A stretch of 64,000 bases of DNA. It comes from Myrica gale (taxonomy: Eukaryota > Streptophyta > Magnoliopsida > Fagales > Myricaceae). The notes beneath the pieces are model-generated. The model was given only the letters and a program-made list of their open reading frames with translations. It ran no database searches and was not told the DNA's origin. Within the stretch, counting starts at the first letter, position 1, and every line of letters starts with the position of its first letter. Below are positions 1-10,495 of this stretch, piece after piece. Where the stretch lies: contig OZ005607.1 of NCBI GenBank assembly GCA_963930655.1, positions 24,932,874 through 24,996,873 on the forward strand, in the 5' to 3' direction. A program made the position numbers and the translations under genes.

Positions 1-84
1 TGTCTGATTAAGTAAAGACTTAAATGCCGATCATTAGTTGAGTTCAGGTCGCGAAATACTAAACGATTAAGGACGTGCGTGCCA

Positions 85-960
85 TTTTTTTTTCTAGATC
101 AAGTTCCAAAAAGGAACCGAAACAAAGACCAGACAATAAACATCGGCGGGATCCTATAACGGATCGGAGAAAGCCGCTATATGCTCCATGCAAAACAGTG
201 GGAGCGGCTGCCGGTCTCGGTAGACACATCTATTAAGACTATTACAAGCCAGTAAGGCAAGCACCACAGCACGGTACAGAAAGGCCAAACAAGGGCAAAA
301 AAGATCCACAGAGGATCGGAGAAAGCTGACGCAGGAGTCGGAAAACACAAAAAAAATAGTCAATCACAACAACGGAACAATACAACTAAACAGAGCAGAT
401 TGGCTCCACCACAACAACAGAACAACACAAAACAACAGCAGCAAAGACGGAATCGGCTCCACCACGAACGAGCAGATTGGCCAAAACACCGAGACAGGCA
501 TCGGCGCGTGACCACCACGCGCCGCCGGAAGGTAGCAAAAAAAACGGTGTCGTCAGGCATGCGAAGGGAGGTAGGAACCCTCCAAGAGGCGCGTGGCCGC
601 CCAAACCGTCGGAAACAGAACGGAGGTGGAGCCCAGAGGCGAGCGCGTGAGATCCAAGCGCGGCACACTGTCTAATGGAGGCCGGACTGGTACGGTTGTG
701 CTCGTCAGGGGGAGGAGACGGCAAAGAGCTAGGCGATGTCCACCGAAGACACATCGAGGCGACATAATCTGATCGTCTTGATTCCGAACAAAGGAGGAAA
801 AGAGAGAGGGAAGAGAAAGAGGAAGAAGAAAAATGAGGGGGGAGGAGGGGGAGCGGTGGGAAGAGCCGGAGCTCCTCCCACCACCGGAAATTGTAGCACT
901 GGAGATTTGTTGATAAGAATATTTGACCTTTTGCTGCTACGGCCGGCAACAGCTGATCTC
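85..960 (-). mobile_element. Poly(A)-tailed retroposon-like block, no recognisable protein
   Basis: On the minus strand this block is C/T-rich and GC-rich, unlike the AT-rich surroundings, and ends in a run of nine A (plus 85-93). Just before the tail lies a small hairpin (stem plus 103-107 with 113-117) followed by TTGATCTAG. Long open frames exist on both strands, but they look like composition effects: I recognise no domain. The shape (structured GC-rich body, short 3' hairpin, oligo(A)) resembles the retroposon at 29519-30083. It may be a non-autonomous or internally deleted LINE. No target-site duplication was found, and the 5' limit is set only by the adjoining hAT remnant. Confidence 0.4.
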
Positions 961-966
961 CTCGGG

Positions 967-1830
967 AAGTAGCGGAACCAAGAATAAATTTGAAGAGAGT
1001 AAACTCCTAAAGGAAAATGACAAACAAAAATTATTACCTAACGCAAAAATATGTGTTAGAGTTAAAATATCGAAAATTAAGGGCTAAAAACATTAAAAAA
1101 TATGATATTAAAATATACGTAACGTACTATTTGCTAAGACTACTGAGAGGTGGCAATTGGATCCTACGGGTCTGCATCTTCTGAAAACGTTGCAAAATGA
1201 TTTCGTTCTCAATAGTTTCAAAATTTTCTCTCTTAATATATATACTACCATATAATCATTCATCCAGTCAGCTCTCATCTTAATACGCAAGTTAGTCTTG
1301 ATAATCTTCATCACAGAGAACATTCTCTCAACGGTTGCAGTCGCAACTGGTAAGACCAATGCAACTCAATAAGAAGATAAACCAATTGATATAGAGTATG
1401 CTTTTTTATCTCAACTATCTTCACAACAAGACCTCCAATATCTTGAAGCCCAGGAAAAATATTATTATTTATCATAACATAAATGTAGGTGTGGAGTTGA
1501 TATCTAAGTATTATATGATCAGCTGCTAAAAAATCTTCTGGATAAAGCTTAGCAAGACGAAGTAACTTAGCATGTTCAAATGTTGAGAATGAGTTCTTTG
1601 GATCAAGACATGCTATGTAAAGAAGTAACTTTGTACTTGCTTCTGTGAAACGATGATCCATCTCCTGAGCGATCAAATCAATAATTTGGCAAAAAACTTC
1701 CACACGAAAATGATGCAAATATGTAATGTTTGCCCTCTAGTCCTACGCCGAAGCCGACCGCGAGTTGGAATAATGTCTTCAATATTGGGCACAGTGAAAA
1801 GTAAATACATTAATCATATGTTACATGAAA
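967..1830 (-). mobile_element. hAT transposon remnant (ZMYM1/TTF-type transposase C-terminus)
   Basis: Minus-strand frames match the C-terminal part of the TTF-type zinc finger/hAT dimerisation transposase family. In order are VPNIEDIIPTRGR, LHHFRVEVFCQIIDL, EMDHRF, ACLDPKNSFSTF, then the dimerisation core LPVATATVERMFSVMKIIKT with WMNDYMVVY, and a C-terminal tail RRIQLPPLSSLSK ending at a stop at 1127-1129. The pieces lie in different frames, so the gene is broken by several frameshifts and only about the last 220 residues remain of a protein that is usually 600-800. The 3' end of the element appears to be near 967, where AGTAGCGGAACCAAGAATAAA resembles the terminal repeat of the complete copy at 53051-54955. 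The 5' limit is unclear. Confidence 0.8.
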
Positions 1831-2011
1831 TACAATTCAAGAGAGAAGACTTTAGTGGTTGGATTTAGGGTTAGTACAAGGACGGAAAATCTTTTATCAT
1901 CGTTTGTTTTTTTCTTTTTTCCAAAAATCTTTATTATTTTCTCTGTTAAAGCCCTCGAACTCGTGGCATACTACCGGGCCATATATTCTATTTTAGGCGA
2001 CTTCGACATAT

Positions 2012-2053
2012 CTTTCTGGAGGTGGGCTCTCTCTTTCTGGAGGTGGGCTCTCT
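2012..2053. repeat. Two-copy 21-bp tandem repeat
   Basis: Two exact adjacent copies of a 21-bp unit beginning CTTTCTGGAGGTGGGCTC lie in otherwise unassigned sequence after the hAT relic. No function is apparent. Confidence 0.85.
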
Positions 2054-2297
2054 CAGATGTATATAGGTCGGCTCCATTTTATTGACTATCCACGAGTATA
2101 TGCTTGCAATCCAATCGTACAAATATATTACATATTATTTCTCAATAGTTCTACATGAAAAAAAATAGAAAAAGAGAAGGAAGAAAGATAATTTAAGTGC
2201 AGAATTCCTCAAGATGGAAGTGAGCATATATGTGGCTCGGAAGTTCATGACTCCCATTCAATAGGAGGGTGAGAGTGAGTTGGCAAATGCAGATGCT

Positions 2298-2835
2298 ATT
2301 TTTTTTTTGGTAATTAAAGAAGACAAACGAAATAAAGCAAGCGAAATACAAAAAACAATGGAATCGACCACTCAAAAAAATAAAAGGTGGGTCAGACCCA
2401 TTGAAAATCCAGATGTCCGAAAAGCAAGAAAGAGGTATGTGTCCAATGAATCATTAGACACGGCCCAACGCGCGACAAGGTGCGCTGTCGAGTTTTGAGC
2501 TCGAGAAATTTTTATAACGGCCCAGAAGGATAGCTGGTTCAACAATAGACGCGATCTTTCTATGAGTGGGGGCTATAGTCCAGTCTGAATTGGTGAGAGG
2601 GGCAGAGAGTCGCCTTCGAGAAGGGCTGCCAAAATATCTAGATTGGTGATACACTCCGCAGCCAGTAGGAGTGCTTCCGCTTCGGTTGCAAGTGGGCTGC
2701 AAGGCGCAACAATCTTCGAGATAAGATACCGGATTTGATTTGTTGGGTCAATGATGACCACAGCTGCTGATACTGTCTTGACGAACAGCGGCGTCGAATT
2801 GGACGCGGAAGCAATCGGATTGCAAGTGTCAAAAC
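2298..2835 (-). mobile_element. LINE 3' fragment with RNase H-like (RVT_3) domain
   Basis: On the minus strand about 90 codons read as a plant LINE-type RNase H domain: AAVVIIDPTNQIRYLISK, then PCSPLATEAEALLLAAECIT, which is the usual 'A.EAEA.A...' core of RVT_3, with the expected upstream acidic start (SNSTPLFVKT). A stop breaks it near 2573. A further piece, WTIAPTHRKIASIV, continues in another frame. Downstream is an A/T-rich 3' region ending TTAATTACC plus ten A (plus 2298-2307). This is a 5'-truncated, frameshifted LINE copy. I found no target-site duplication. A host RNase H-like gene fragment is less likely because of the poly(A) tail. Confidence 0.65.
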
Positions 2836-2978
2836 CTCAATTGCTACATGCGAAAAGTGTATTGAAGGCTAAAAGTAATTTATTCTCGATTTGTTTTATT
2901 TCACTTATTATATATTAATGTTTTATTTGCAGGTTGTGAGGAAGCATGGCACCGCAGATTGAGGACCGTACTTAATAA

Positions 2979-3372
2979 TAGGGCTGAAAATCGAAAATGC
3001 GGTCCGAACCGCATTGTCGGTTCTCTTATATTAAAAACCAGACCGGACCACTTACCGATCTTCTGAAATGTGATCCAGATCGGATTTATTTTTTTTAAAA
3101 AAAAAAATTATTCTCAGAAAGCACTGCGCTGCACTGCACAGTGCTCTACGCAATAGGCTTTACTTTTTTAATATATTAAAAAAAAATTACTAAATGCGGT
3201 CCGGTTCGAACCGCATATCAGAAATTTATAAACCGGACCGGACCGCATAAATCCGGTCTTTCAATTCGTTCCGGACCGGACCACATTTTAAAAAATAAGA
3301 TCGGATCGGACCGCAAATTCGGTCCGATTTTTCGGTCCGATCCGGTCCGCGGTCCGATTTTGTTCAGCCCTA
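2979..3372. mobile_element. Non-autonomous hAT MITE, 394 bp
   Basis: The element begins TAGGGCTGAAAATCG and ends CGATTTTGTTCAGCCCTA, an imperfect terminal inverted repeat with the TAGGGCTG ends common in plant hAT elements. Both subterminal zones are filled with copies of CGGTCCG, CCGGACCG and related words on both strands, as expected for transposase-binding subterminal repeats. The middle holds a CACTGCGCTGCACTGCACAGTG palindrome-like segment near 3120-3145 and T/A tracts. There is no coding potential. Flanks (ACTTAATA and ACTTTCAT) share only four bases, so the 8-bp target duplication has decayed or my ends are off by a base. Confidence 0.75.
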
Positions 3373-6300
3373 CTTTCATGCTCTAGCACCACTTGAGAGG
3401 CTTGGGCCATATATGGGTACATAGAGACTCATGGATACATTGATTTTAATTGTGTAAGTTTATGAAGTTCCCAAATACATGAATATTCCATCACTGCATT
3501 CAAAATCAACCTACACTCCGTTACATTAAATTAAGTTTATTATAATTAATATTCCATGTCTAATAGGAATGGGAGTTACAAAGTGAAGGAAATCATTAAA
3601 AAAATTAGGTACTTGATTCTTCGCGGCAAGCAACTCATTGGTAGCATATGCAGCAATGACAAACAAATATTTTAAGAGCGAAATTACTTTATTGCGATAG
3701 TTGAAAGAGAGAAAACATATTTGGGTGCCCCTCTTTAGTTATCAGGCTTTTAAAGTTTGGCACTCAAACTATTGATTTTAAAATGTGAAATTATTAAATC
3801 ATCAAAAAGTACTATCGTAACAAGTTAGATCTCGAATTGAAGAAATATGTCGAGGATATATAGATTATTGCTTGACTTCAGCCATCCAACATAGAGACCA
3901 TGGATTTATCTACTTATATTCTCTCCGAATTAATTACTTTCTTCCTAAGAAAAAAAAAGAATTAATTACTTTTCTTTGTTTCCCAATTGTGGAATAGTCG
4001 AAAGCGTTCAAGTCTGTAAATTATTATTTTATAAATGGTACGTCCTTTGTATGAAAAAAGGGAAAAGAAAAAAGAATGATCGGGATACGGTGGGTCCCAT
4101 TAACGTTTACGGACCCTTGGTAAACCCTTCCTATCTATTAGTTTTGGGCTATGGCTTGTGTTGTGACCGTCTTCAGAGTGCCAAACTTCTGAGATCGATA
4201 TTTGGGGGTGTTTGTTTGTGGAAATTTTGGGAAATATTTTCGAAATTTTGGGAATCTTTACTTTATTTAGATTTATTGGGGTTTGTGAAAAGTAGAGTGT
4301 GTGTGTGTAAAAGTTAAAAATTTTGGAGTGTGTTTGTTTTGTTTTTGAAAACGTTTTTTTTTATAACGATGAACAAAAAATTTTAAGACATGGTTTTTTA
4401 AGTGCTTGTGAGAATGGTGGGGTATATTGAAACGATAGTTGAAATTTATTTTCTTGGAGAATGTAATAGTAAAAAAATATGTTTAGATATAAGATTTGTA
4501 CAATAAAAATTTTTATGGATCTTTGAGTTGTTTTTCAAAGAAATTGAGGTCAAAGATTAGATATAAATTTTTATTGAAGATTGAAATATTTTTTGTGTGA
4601 AAAAAATTAAGTTTGGATTGGAATACGTTTTTAAAATAGAAAAAACTTTTCGGGGATGGAAGTTGAAAAAAAAATGAAAAAATTAAAGATAGTTTATAAT
4701 AGTGTGAAAAATTAAAGAGAAAGAATTTTTAAATGAATATTATAATAATAATAAAAATAATAATTTAATAAGATAGAGATTATTTTATAATTCTTTAATT
4801 AGACTAACTAAAATTTTATCACTAATAGACCTAATAACTTTTTTAAGAATAGATAATAACCCTTCTCTTATGAATCTTGCAAAAGGAAAAAATAAGATAA
4901 ATTTGGAAAAAAATTAATTTAATTTATGGAAATAAAGTTTACACGCGGTATTCGAGATCATTTTAACTTGAAAGAAAGAGAGAAGGAAATTATTATTCAT
5001 TTTCTTGAATTATTTTTAACTAAGACCCTATGAATTACAAATACCCAAATAAAAATAAAAATTTGTAAAATCATAGACCAGGTAATCAAAAAGGACTAAA
5101 TGGTACACCAAAATTACTGTGGACTGTAACTAGTTTGACCCAAAAGCAAAAGAAGTGGGGCAACCTCGGATTCTAGAAAAGTTGAGCAATGTGGATATTA
5201 ACAAATTCACTTTAACAATTCAAAGTAAAAGGTCCGTGTCTGATAAGATATAAACATCATTGGAATTGAAAAAGAGCCCTCTTTACTTTAGAGGAGACAT
5301 CGATCCATATGCAAATTTCATATATAAATAGATTAATTAAAAGCGACATCATTCATGGTATCTCCCTCATTCCAATGTCCCTCTTCTACTCTCTCTCTCT
5401 CTTCTCTCTCTCATACATCTATACACACGTACGACATAAACAGCTCAATGTTTCCTCAACATGATAGAAAAGTTTTCACTAAGATGATCGATCATGTTCT
5501 GTTTCTCTCTCTCCTCCATTATAGTTACTTCAACCTCGATCAGTTCGATTTTTCTTTAGAAAAGGAAGTTGATATTAAACAAACTTCATGGATTTACTTG
5601 CATCTAATCAATCTCGAGTTTGATGTAAAGATATAGACATTAACTCAAGAATGTTAATCAACACTCTTCCAATATATATATAGAGAGAGATACAAAATAA
5701 TGGTATGACTTGTCTGTTTTTTTTATGTCTTAACAATACCAAATATAAAAGAAGTATATATATAATCATAACATCACTATAGTACATCTCTATGTAGGGT
5801 CCCTAATAGGAAAATAATATATATTATACAAAAGTTTCTGTATCAATTTATAAACTTATATTAAACCCATTAGAAAACAGATATAAAATACTTGTCTACA
5901 CCTCAATTTGGGGCCTTGGGAAGTGGGTGGTGTTACCCATGCATGATCATGTTTCTCATACATGCATGTATTTCATCAACTCAGAGTAGTACAGCTAACT
6001 GTTCAAAGAACAACTATTATTAATTATCTTATTACTATTAGATGACTTAGTTTAAATTATATATACTTTACTATCTGTCAATAAGTTTCAGGAGGGTAGT
6101 AAAAATCATTAGAACCTACCTCACTGTATGTGAGTTACAAAAATAGATGTATAGTTTTTTTTAGGGTAATTAAGAAAATCTATTGCACTCAAATGTAAAC
6201 AGAGAAGCATAAGGACCATAATTTTATCTCTATTCTCTTAGATATCTATACAGTAGATATTTCAAATTAAATGGTTGAATCTGCATAGCTTATAATAAAT

Positions 6301-8660
6301 GCTTAGTTGTTAGTCGAAATCCTCCTTATAGAATATCCTAAGAACTAAGAGGATCTTGGTTGACATATACAAGCATGAAGAGGTTATATTTTAATTTGCA
6401 GGATCATGTTAGAGAAAGAGAATCCTAATCTCAAAGATGCACATGAGCAGATAGTCTCATGCCCAACAAAGAAGGGACCACTGTGTTTTGGAAAAGGCCG
6501 GTTGTTCTCTACGCAAAAGGAAACCCAGCACCGATCGAAGAAGAGGACCTCAAATGAACGCAAGCCGTCCGTCACAAATTCTTTCTGCAAATTATATATT
6601 CCGAAAAGCTCTCCCAGAATAGGAGATATTCAAAGCTAATTTCTTTAAACTCAAATGTCCCTTTTCATGAGCCATTTCATTATGTTTGGCCGTAATGGCC
6701 GGGACCGATCGTGGGTTACAGAAAGTATATATCAAAGTCTAAGATTTTATACCTTGTAGACTAAAAAATGAACATGATCGATGGAAGGATAAAAACAGAG
6801 AATCATAGATAAGAAACTTTGCTAAGATGGAGGCTAGACATATACAGATAGACACACACGTAATGCATGTACAGGAGATAAAGGAAAAACAAACAAACGT
6901 CATTATATTGTCTTCTTAGTTCATATAATTTTTCTTAACTAAGAAAGAAAATCGTGCATCAGTCTCGAGCTTTGTCTAAGACGGGCTTAGAAGCAAGTGG
7001 AGAGCGAACTACAACGGTTAATAAACGCACTTAAAACCTCCGAATACGTGCAGAGATCAGAATTTGAGGCAAGTGGGGAGTGCACTAGGACGGATAAGGA
7101 GCGCACTTAAAACCTCCCGAGATGTGCAGAGATCGAATTTGGGCCTGGCTGCACAGGTGGTATATATCCCAAGTCAATCTATCCATATCCCAAGAATAAA
7201 GAAAGTAAGAAGGACGAATTTGAATTTGATGACTACAATGAACATTATACAAGTGATTCAAACTCATGAAGTAGCACAAAGATACAACATGGTTTGTCCG
7301 GGAGTTTGAAGAGTAATTGTATAATATTCTTGATCATCTTGTCTACCAACAAATTAAAGAATGGTGAAAGAGATAAATCTAAAAGTCCACAAAAACACAC
7401 GGGTGGCGAGTGCCCCAATCAATTTCACGAAATTAGTACGGAGAACAAAGTACCAAAGTCGGGAAAAAAATGATGGGAAATTTTCTCGAGATTCTCTAAC
7501 GTGACAATTATGATCAGAAGCCGCACGAGAGTCCCTTCATTGGATTCTCTTAGAGATGCTGGCCTCAGTTAGGACACACAGACAACCACAGATTATGATC
7601 ACCGAACCACATGCATTAAAAAACCCAACACCCCCCTGCTCGCCCTTTTGTGTTCCCACTCTAAAAGCAAAAGTTATAACTCTGAATTTCACCCTTATCT
7701 TTGCTATTTGAACTCGAAATTTTTTGTCTTGGGGCCAAAATCCAAAGAAAATTCCATATGCAGATAGCATTTCGTGGCGGAGGAAGCTAGTTTTATCTGA
7801 AGGATCGAGAAACCCTAGCCTGGAAATTACATTCAAAAACAGAATATTGGAACACCTTTTCTGGAAGTCTTTTTATGGGCGCAAGAAGAACATCCCTTCA
7901 CATCATTATGTGGGGTACAAGAACTGTTTAGTGGACCCTTGGTTTGACAATATAAGCTACCCACTAATTGAGTGTAATTAATTTTCTTTGAAAACCAATG
8001 GTCCTGCAACATGATTAGTGGGAGGTTTCGGGGCCACTAGCTCATTACAATGGCCAAAAATTGAACTGCTTGAAAGCTTAATCTCTACCCAAGAGCGCAT
8101 GATGTTTGTTAATGAATTATTATAAACGAATTCGGAATCATTTAGCCCTACCAAGTGCGAACAGAAGAAGCGAGAATTATGACAATAAAGAAGGGTTTAC
8201 ACACAAGAAGAAGTCTTGTCTTCAATATCTCAGAGGTTTGAGTCAACAAACAGAAGCTGATATAATTGCAAGCTAAACACACTTACAAACCTCAAAATCC
8301 ACCCATTACAGTATATTTTCACTCTCCAAACTACAACAGAGGTCAGAAAACATAGAAAATGCTATAAATAGATAAAAGGGAAAGTAGGTATAAAGGCTAA
8401 TTTAGCTGGGCAACACACCAACTAAATTTAGTGATTAGTATACCCTACAATTTGAAACTCGAGTAAACAGTGGCAAAAGGGGAAACCAAAGCTAGCAACT
8501 GCTTCCTAAGATCACTCAGTCAAAAAAAATCCAAATTCTCACACTATACGTACCTAAATGATCAGATGTAAAAAAAAAAACACGAAGCAAGAGCTAGAAA
8601 GAACTTCACAAAGACCATCTCTTGTATTAGCGAAATGATCTTCATGTTCTATAAACACAT
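3373..8660. other. Intergenic DNA, no gene supported
   Basis: This is AT-rich sequence with short, unconvincing open frames (3976-4317, 5355-5636, 6406-6639, 7064-7309, 7537-7836). None has a recognisable domain, and several are pyrimidine tracts such as the CT-rich run at 5385-5415. A stretch at 4200-4340 with GTGTTTGTTT and AAATTTTGGG words may be an old MITE of the TGTGTTTG family. The 6945-7150 repeat is listed separately. Sequence just below 8664 would hold the 3' untranslated region of the SMR gene. Confidence 0.6.
6945..7150 (-). repeat. 76-bp tandem duplication inside a SINE-like sequence
   Basis: Two diverged head-to-tail copies with a period of 76 bp occupy 6993-7068 and 7069-7144, each running from GCAAGTGG through CGCACTTAAAACCTCC to GTGCAGAGATC. 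Read on the minus strand they align by eye with the middle of the SINE at 44667-44884: TTCGA/TCTCT, then GAGGTTT, then TGCACTC.CCCAC.TTGC, and a 3' part with GTCTTAGACAAAGCTCGAG like the SINE's GTCTTGCGGGG..GAGCTCG. This copy therefore looks like an old minus-strand SINE with an internal duplication. The tRNA-like head is not clear here. Confidence 0.5.
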
Positions 8661-8663
8661 ATG

Positions 8664-9047
8664 TCAAACCGAAATATCACGAACTGCGAAGAAGAAGAAG
8701 AGCTCTAAGTCTGGAGGAGCGAAGAATGCAATCGGGGATCTTTGGAGCGAGCAATTTGAGATTACTCTTTTCTTCTTTGGTGCTGGCGGGCATGTTGAAA
8801 TCTCTGGTATCCGGAATCTCTGAGCTTTTGGTGTGGAGCAGCCGCTTGAACTTGAAGGGATCGCTTCAATATCTTCGAAACCTATTTCTCCGTTCTTTGA
8901 AAGTTCATTGGAACTCGTGGCGGAAGATTTGGAAGGCGAACTCCTTGATGTTTCTTGATTCTTTGTGGCCACAAGCCGCTTCTTGAAATGGTTTCTTCTT
9001 GCCTTTCTGCAGGTTGGCCTTCTTCTTGTTCTTCCGGAGGGAGCCAT
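8664..9047 (-). CDS. Cyclin-dependent kinase inhibitor, SIAMESE-RELATED (SMR) family
   Basis: This single-exon gene of 127 aa encodes a SIAMESE-related inhibitor, a plant-specific nuclear protein that binds CDK-cyclin complexes and restrains mitosis, often promoting endoreduplication. Diagnostic motifs are GCSTPKAQRFRIP (69-81) running into CPPAPKKKR (86-94), the family's most conserved block, followed by SNCSLQRSPIAFF (97-109) and the C-terminal APPDLELFF (110-118). The first 30 residues are strongly basic (MAPSGRTRRR, KARRNHFKKR) and could act as a nuclear localisation signal. Residues 31-68 are Ser-rich and probably disordered. The start is the first ATG in frame and gives a normal family length (about 60-130 aa). 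The basic N-terminus and neighbours suggest the SMR9/SMR13 subgroup, from memory. An AT-rich TATATAT at 9319-9326 could be a TATA box, which is weak evidence. Confidence 0.92.
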   Translation of the reverse strand: MAPSGRTRRRPTCRKARRNHFKKRLVATKNQETSRSSPSKSSATSSNELSKNGEIGFEDIEAIPSSSSGCSTPKAQRFRIPEISTCPPAPKKKRVISNCSLQRSPIAFFAPPDLELFFFFAVRDISV

Positions 9048-9792
9048 TTTAAACGGAGAGATAAAGCTGCTGCTAGATTTCGAATTCGCTATAGAGCAGT
9101 GAAGAAGTACAAATCACAGCGTAATGAATCTGGCAAGCGTTAGCTACAACTTTTTACTTAGGTTTAGAGAGGAAAGCTTGCTAAAACAAAAACACACACT
9201 ACGAAACTCTGGTAACTCTTTAAAGCGACGAGATTTGACTCAAAAGTGGTAAAAAAGAGCAGTGACCATCCTTTAGAAACAAAAACTTCCAGGCTCAGAC
9301 TACTTCAGGAAACACCCAATATATATGGAGATAGGAGACCACACTTTTGAATTCCCAAAGCCCAAAATCAGGGTTTCTAGGAGGAGACTAATCCGGGAAC
9401 TTTTATGAGAAAACCCACAAGAGATCAAGAACACGCATGGTCTATTTTCTCCCTAGCCAACAAAAAAGTACAGCTACCTCGGACCAGCTCTAATCATAGA
9501 AACTCACAGTACTTAACCCTTCCCAAAATCATGAGTACCAGGTATCTTTTCGGAAGCCCCGTGAGTTTGATGAGAACAACTTACCTCAAGCCTAAACAAC
9601 CTATGAGACAATGACCCGCTTCAGTATAAAGGACTGAGAAACCCTAATTAAACCCTATAATAAAGGGAGAAGGGATGGAGCGAGTGATTTTCACGGGAGC
9701 TACTTATGACTTATATTGAAGGGAGCAATATAGTAGAAGGTCTGCCCGCTGCCCTAAGCAATACCCAGAGCGAGAGAGAGGGAGAGAGCTGA

Positions 9793-9870
9793 GTTCAAAC
9801 TTCAATGTATCCTAGGGATTATAATTGATTGGGAATAATTCATGGCACCGGTTGCCCGCTGCCCGTGGAA
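9793..9870. repeat. Diverged duplicated block, copy 1
   Basis: TTCAAAC..GTATCCTAGGGATTATA...GGGAATAATTCATGGCA...TGCCCG is repeated in the same orientation at 10430-10495 with roughly 70% identity by eye, and both copies follow a purine-rich GAGAGAGG tract. It lies about 0.75 kb upstream of the SMR start codon, so it could be a duplicated promoter segment or part of an old repeat. Confidence 0.5.
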
Positions 9871-10429
9871 GACAAAAAGATTATTAGGATATTTTTTCTG
9901 GTTTTCCTTTATTTTAAACCTAGATTTCACACTTTTGTGCTAGGGGTCATGTATGTTTGGAACAGATAGTTCGGTCAGTCTCTCTGTTACCTCTAGAAAA
10001 AGCCAAAGATTGTGAGTGTTTTCTTTTTCCTTTGCCTCTTGCTTCTAAAAAAAAATAGTGTTTGTTGGTATTATGGTTACTACTCGTGCATAGTTACATA
10101 CATACGTGGATGGTAGTGAAGTTTGTAAGTTCGAACTTGCAAAGTGATATTTTTAAAGATGAAATCCTCCTCAATTTGCGGTCTAAATTGGATAGTTAAA
10201 TTCTAAAAGAAAAACGAATTATTTATATCTTACAACATTTACTTCCTAAGTATTATTTATTCATGTAGATTCAACTACTTAAAGATAAATCAACTACAAT
10301 TTCAGTGTAATTGGCATTATTTTTTGTTAAATTAACTTTTTTTTTTCAAATGGAAGACCAATTGATTCCACCCACAAAACAAAACCAAAACAAATTTTAG
10401 AGGGAAAGAGAGGAGTACATTTCAAATTC

Positions 10430-10495
10430 TGTGCACCCTGGGGATTATACAGATTAGGAATTAATCAGGGCAGGACTGTTGACTGCCCTTGGAAC
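10430..10495. repeat. Diverged duplicated block, copy 2
   Basis: Partner of 9793-9870, sharing TTCAAATTC, CCTGGGGATTATA, GGAATTAATCA and TGCCCTTGGAA in the same order. Origin unknown. Confidence 0.5.

Noticed and set aside
154-949. Open frames on both strands (69, 102, 187 and 91 aa) at the left end
   Set aside because: Low-complexity translations without domains in a GC-rich retroposon-like block; frames overlap on both strands, as expected from composition.
4200-4340. Possible MITE with GTGTTTGTTT words
   Set aside because: No matching pair of ends could be defined.
5355-5636. 93-codon plus-strand frame
   Set aside because: Begins in a CT-rich tract and lacks any recognisable motif or splice context.
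5890-5990. CATGCATG-rich inverted words as a possible microRNA precursor
   Set aside because: Arms are too short and match no plant microRNA I remember.
6406-6639. 77-codon frame preceded by an acceptor-like TTTGCAG
   Set aside because: No domain or neighbouring exon could be found; kept as intergenic.
10105-10145. tRNA-like GTAAGTTCGAACTTGC
   Set aside because: Only a short palindrome; no acceptor stem or A box nearby.
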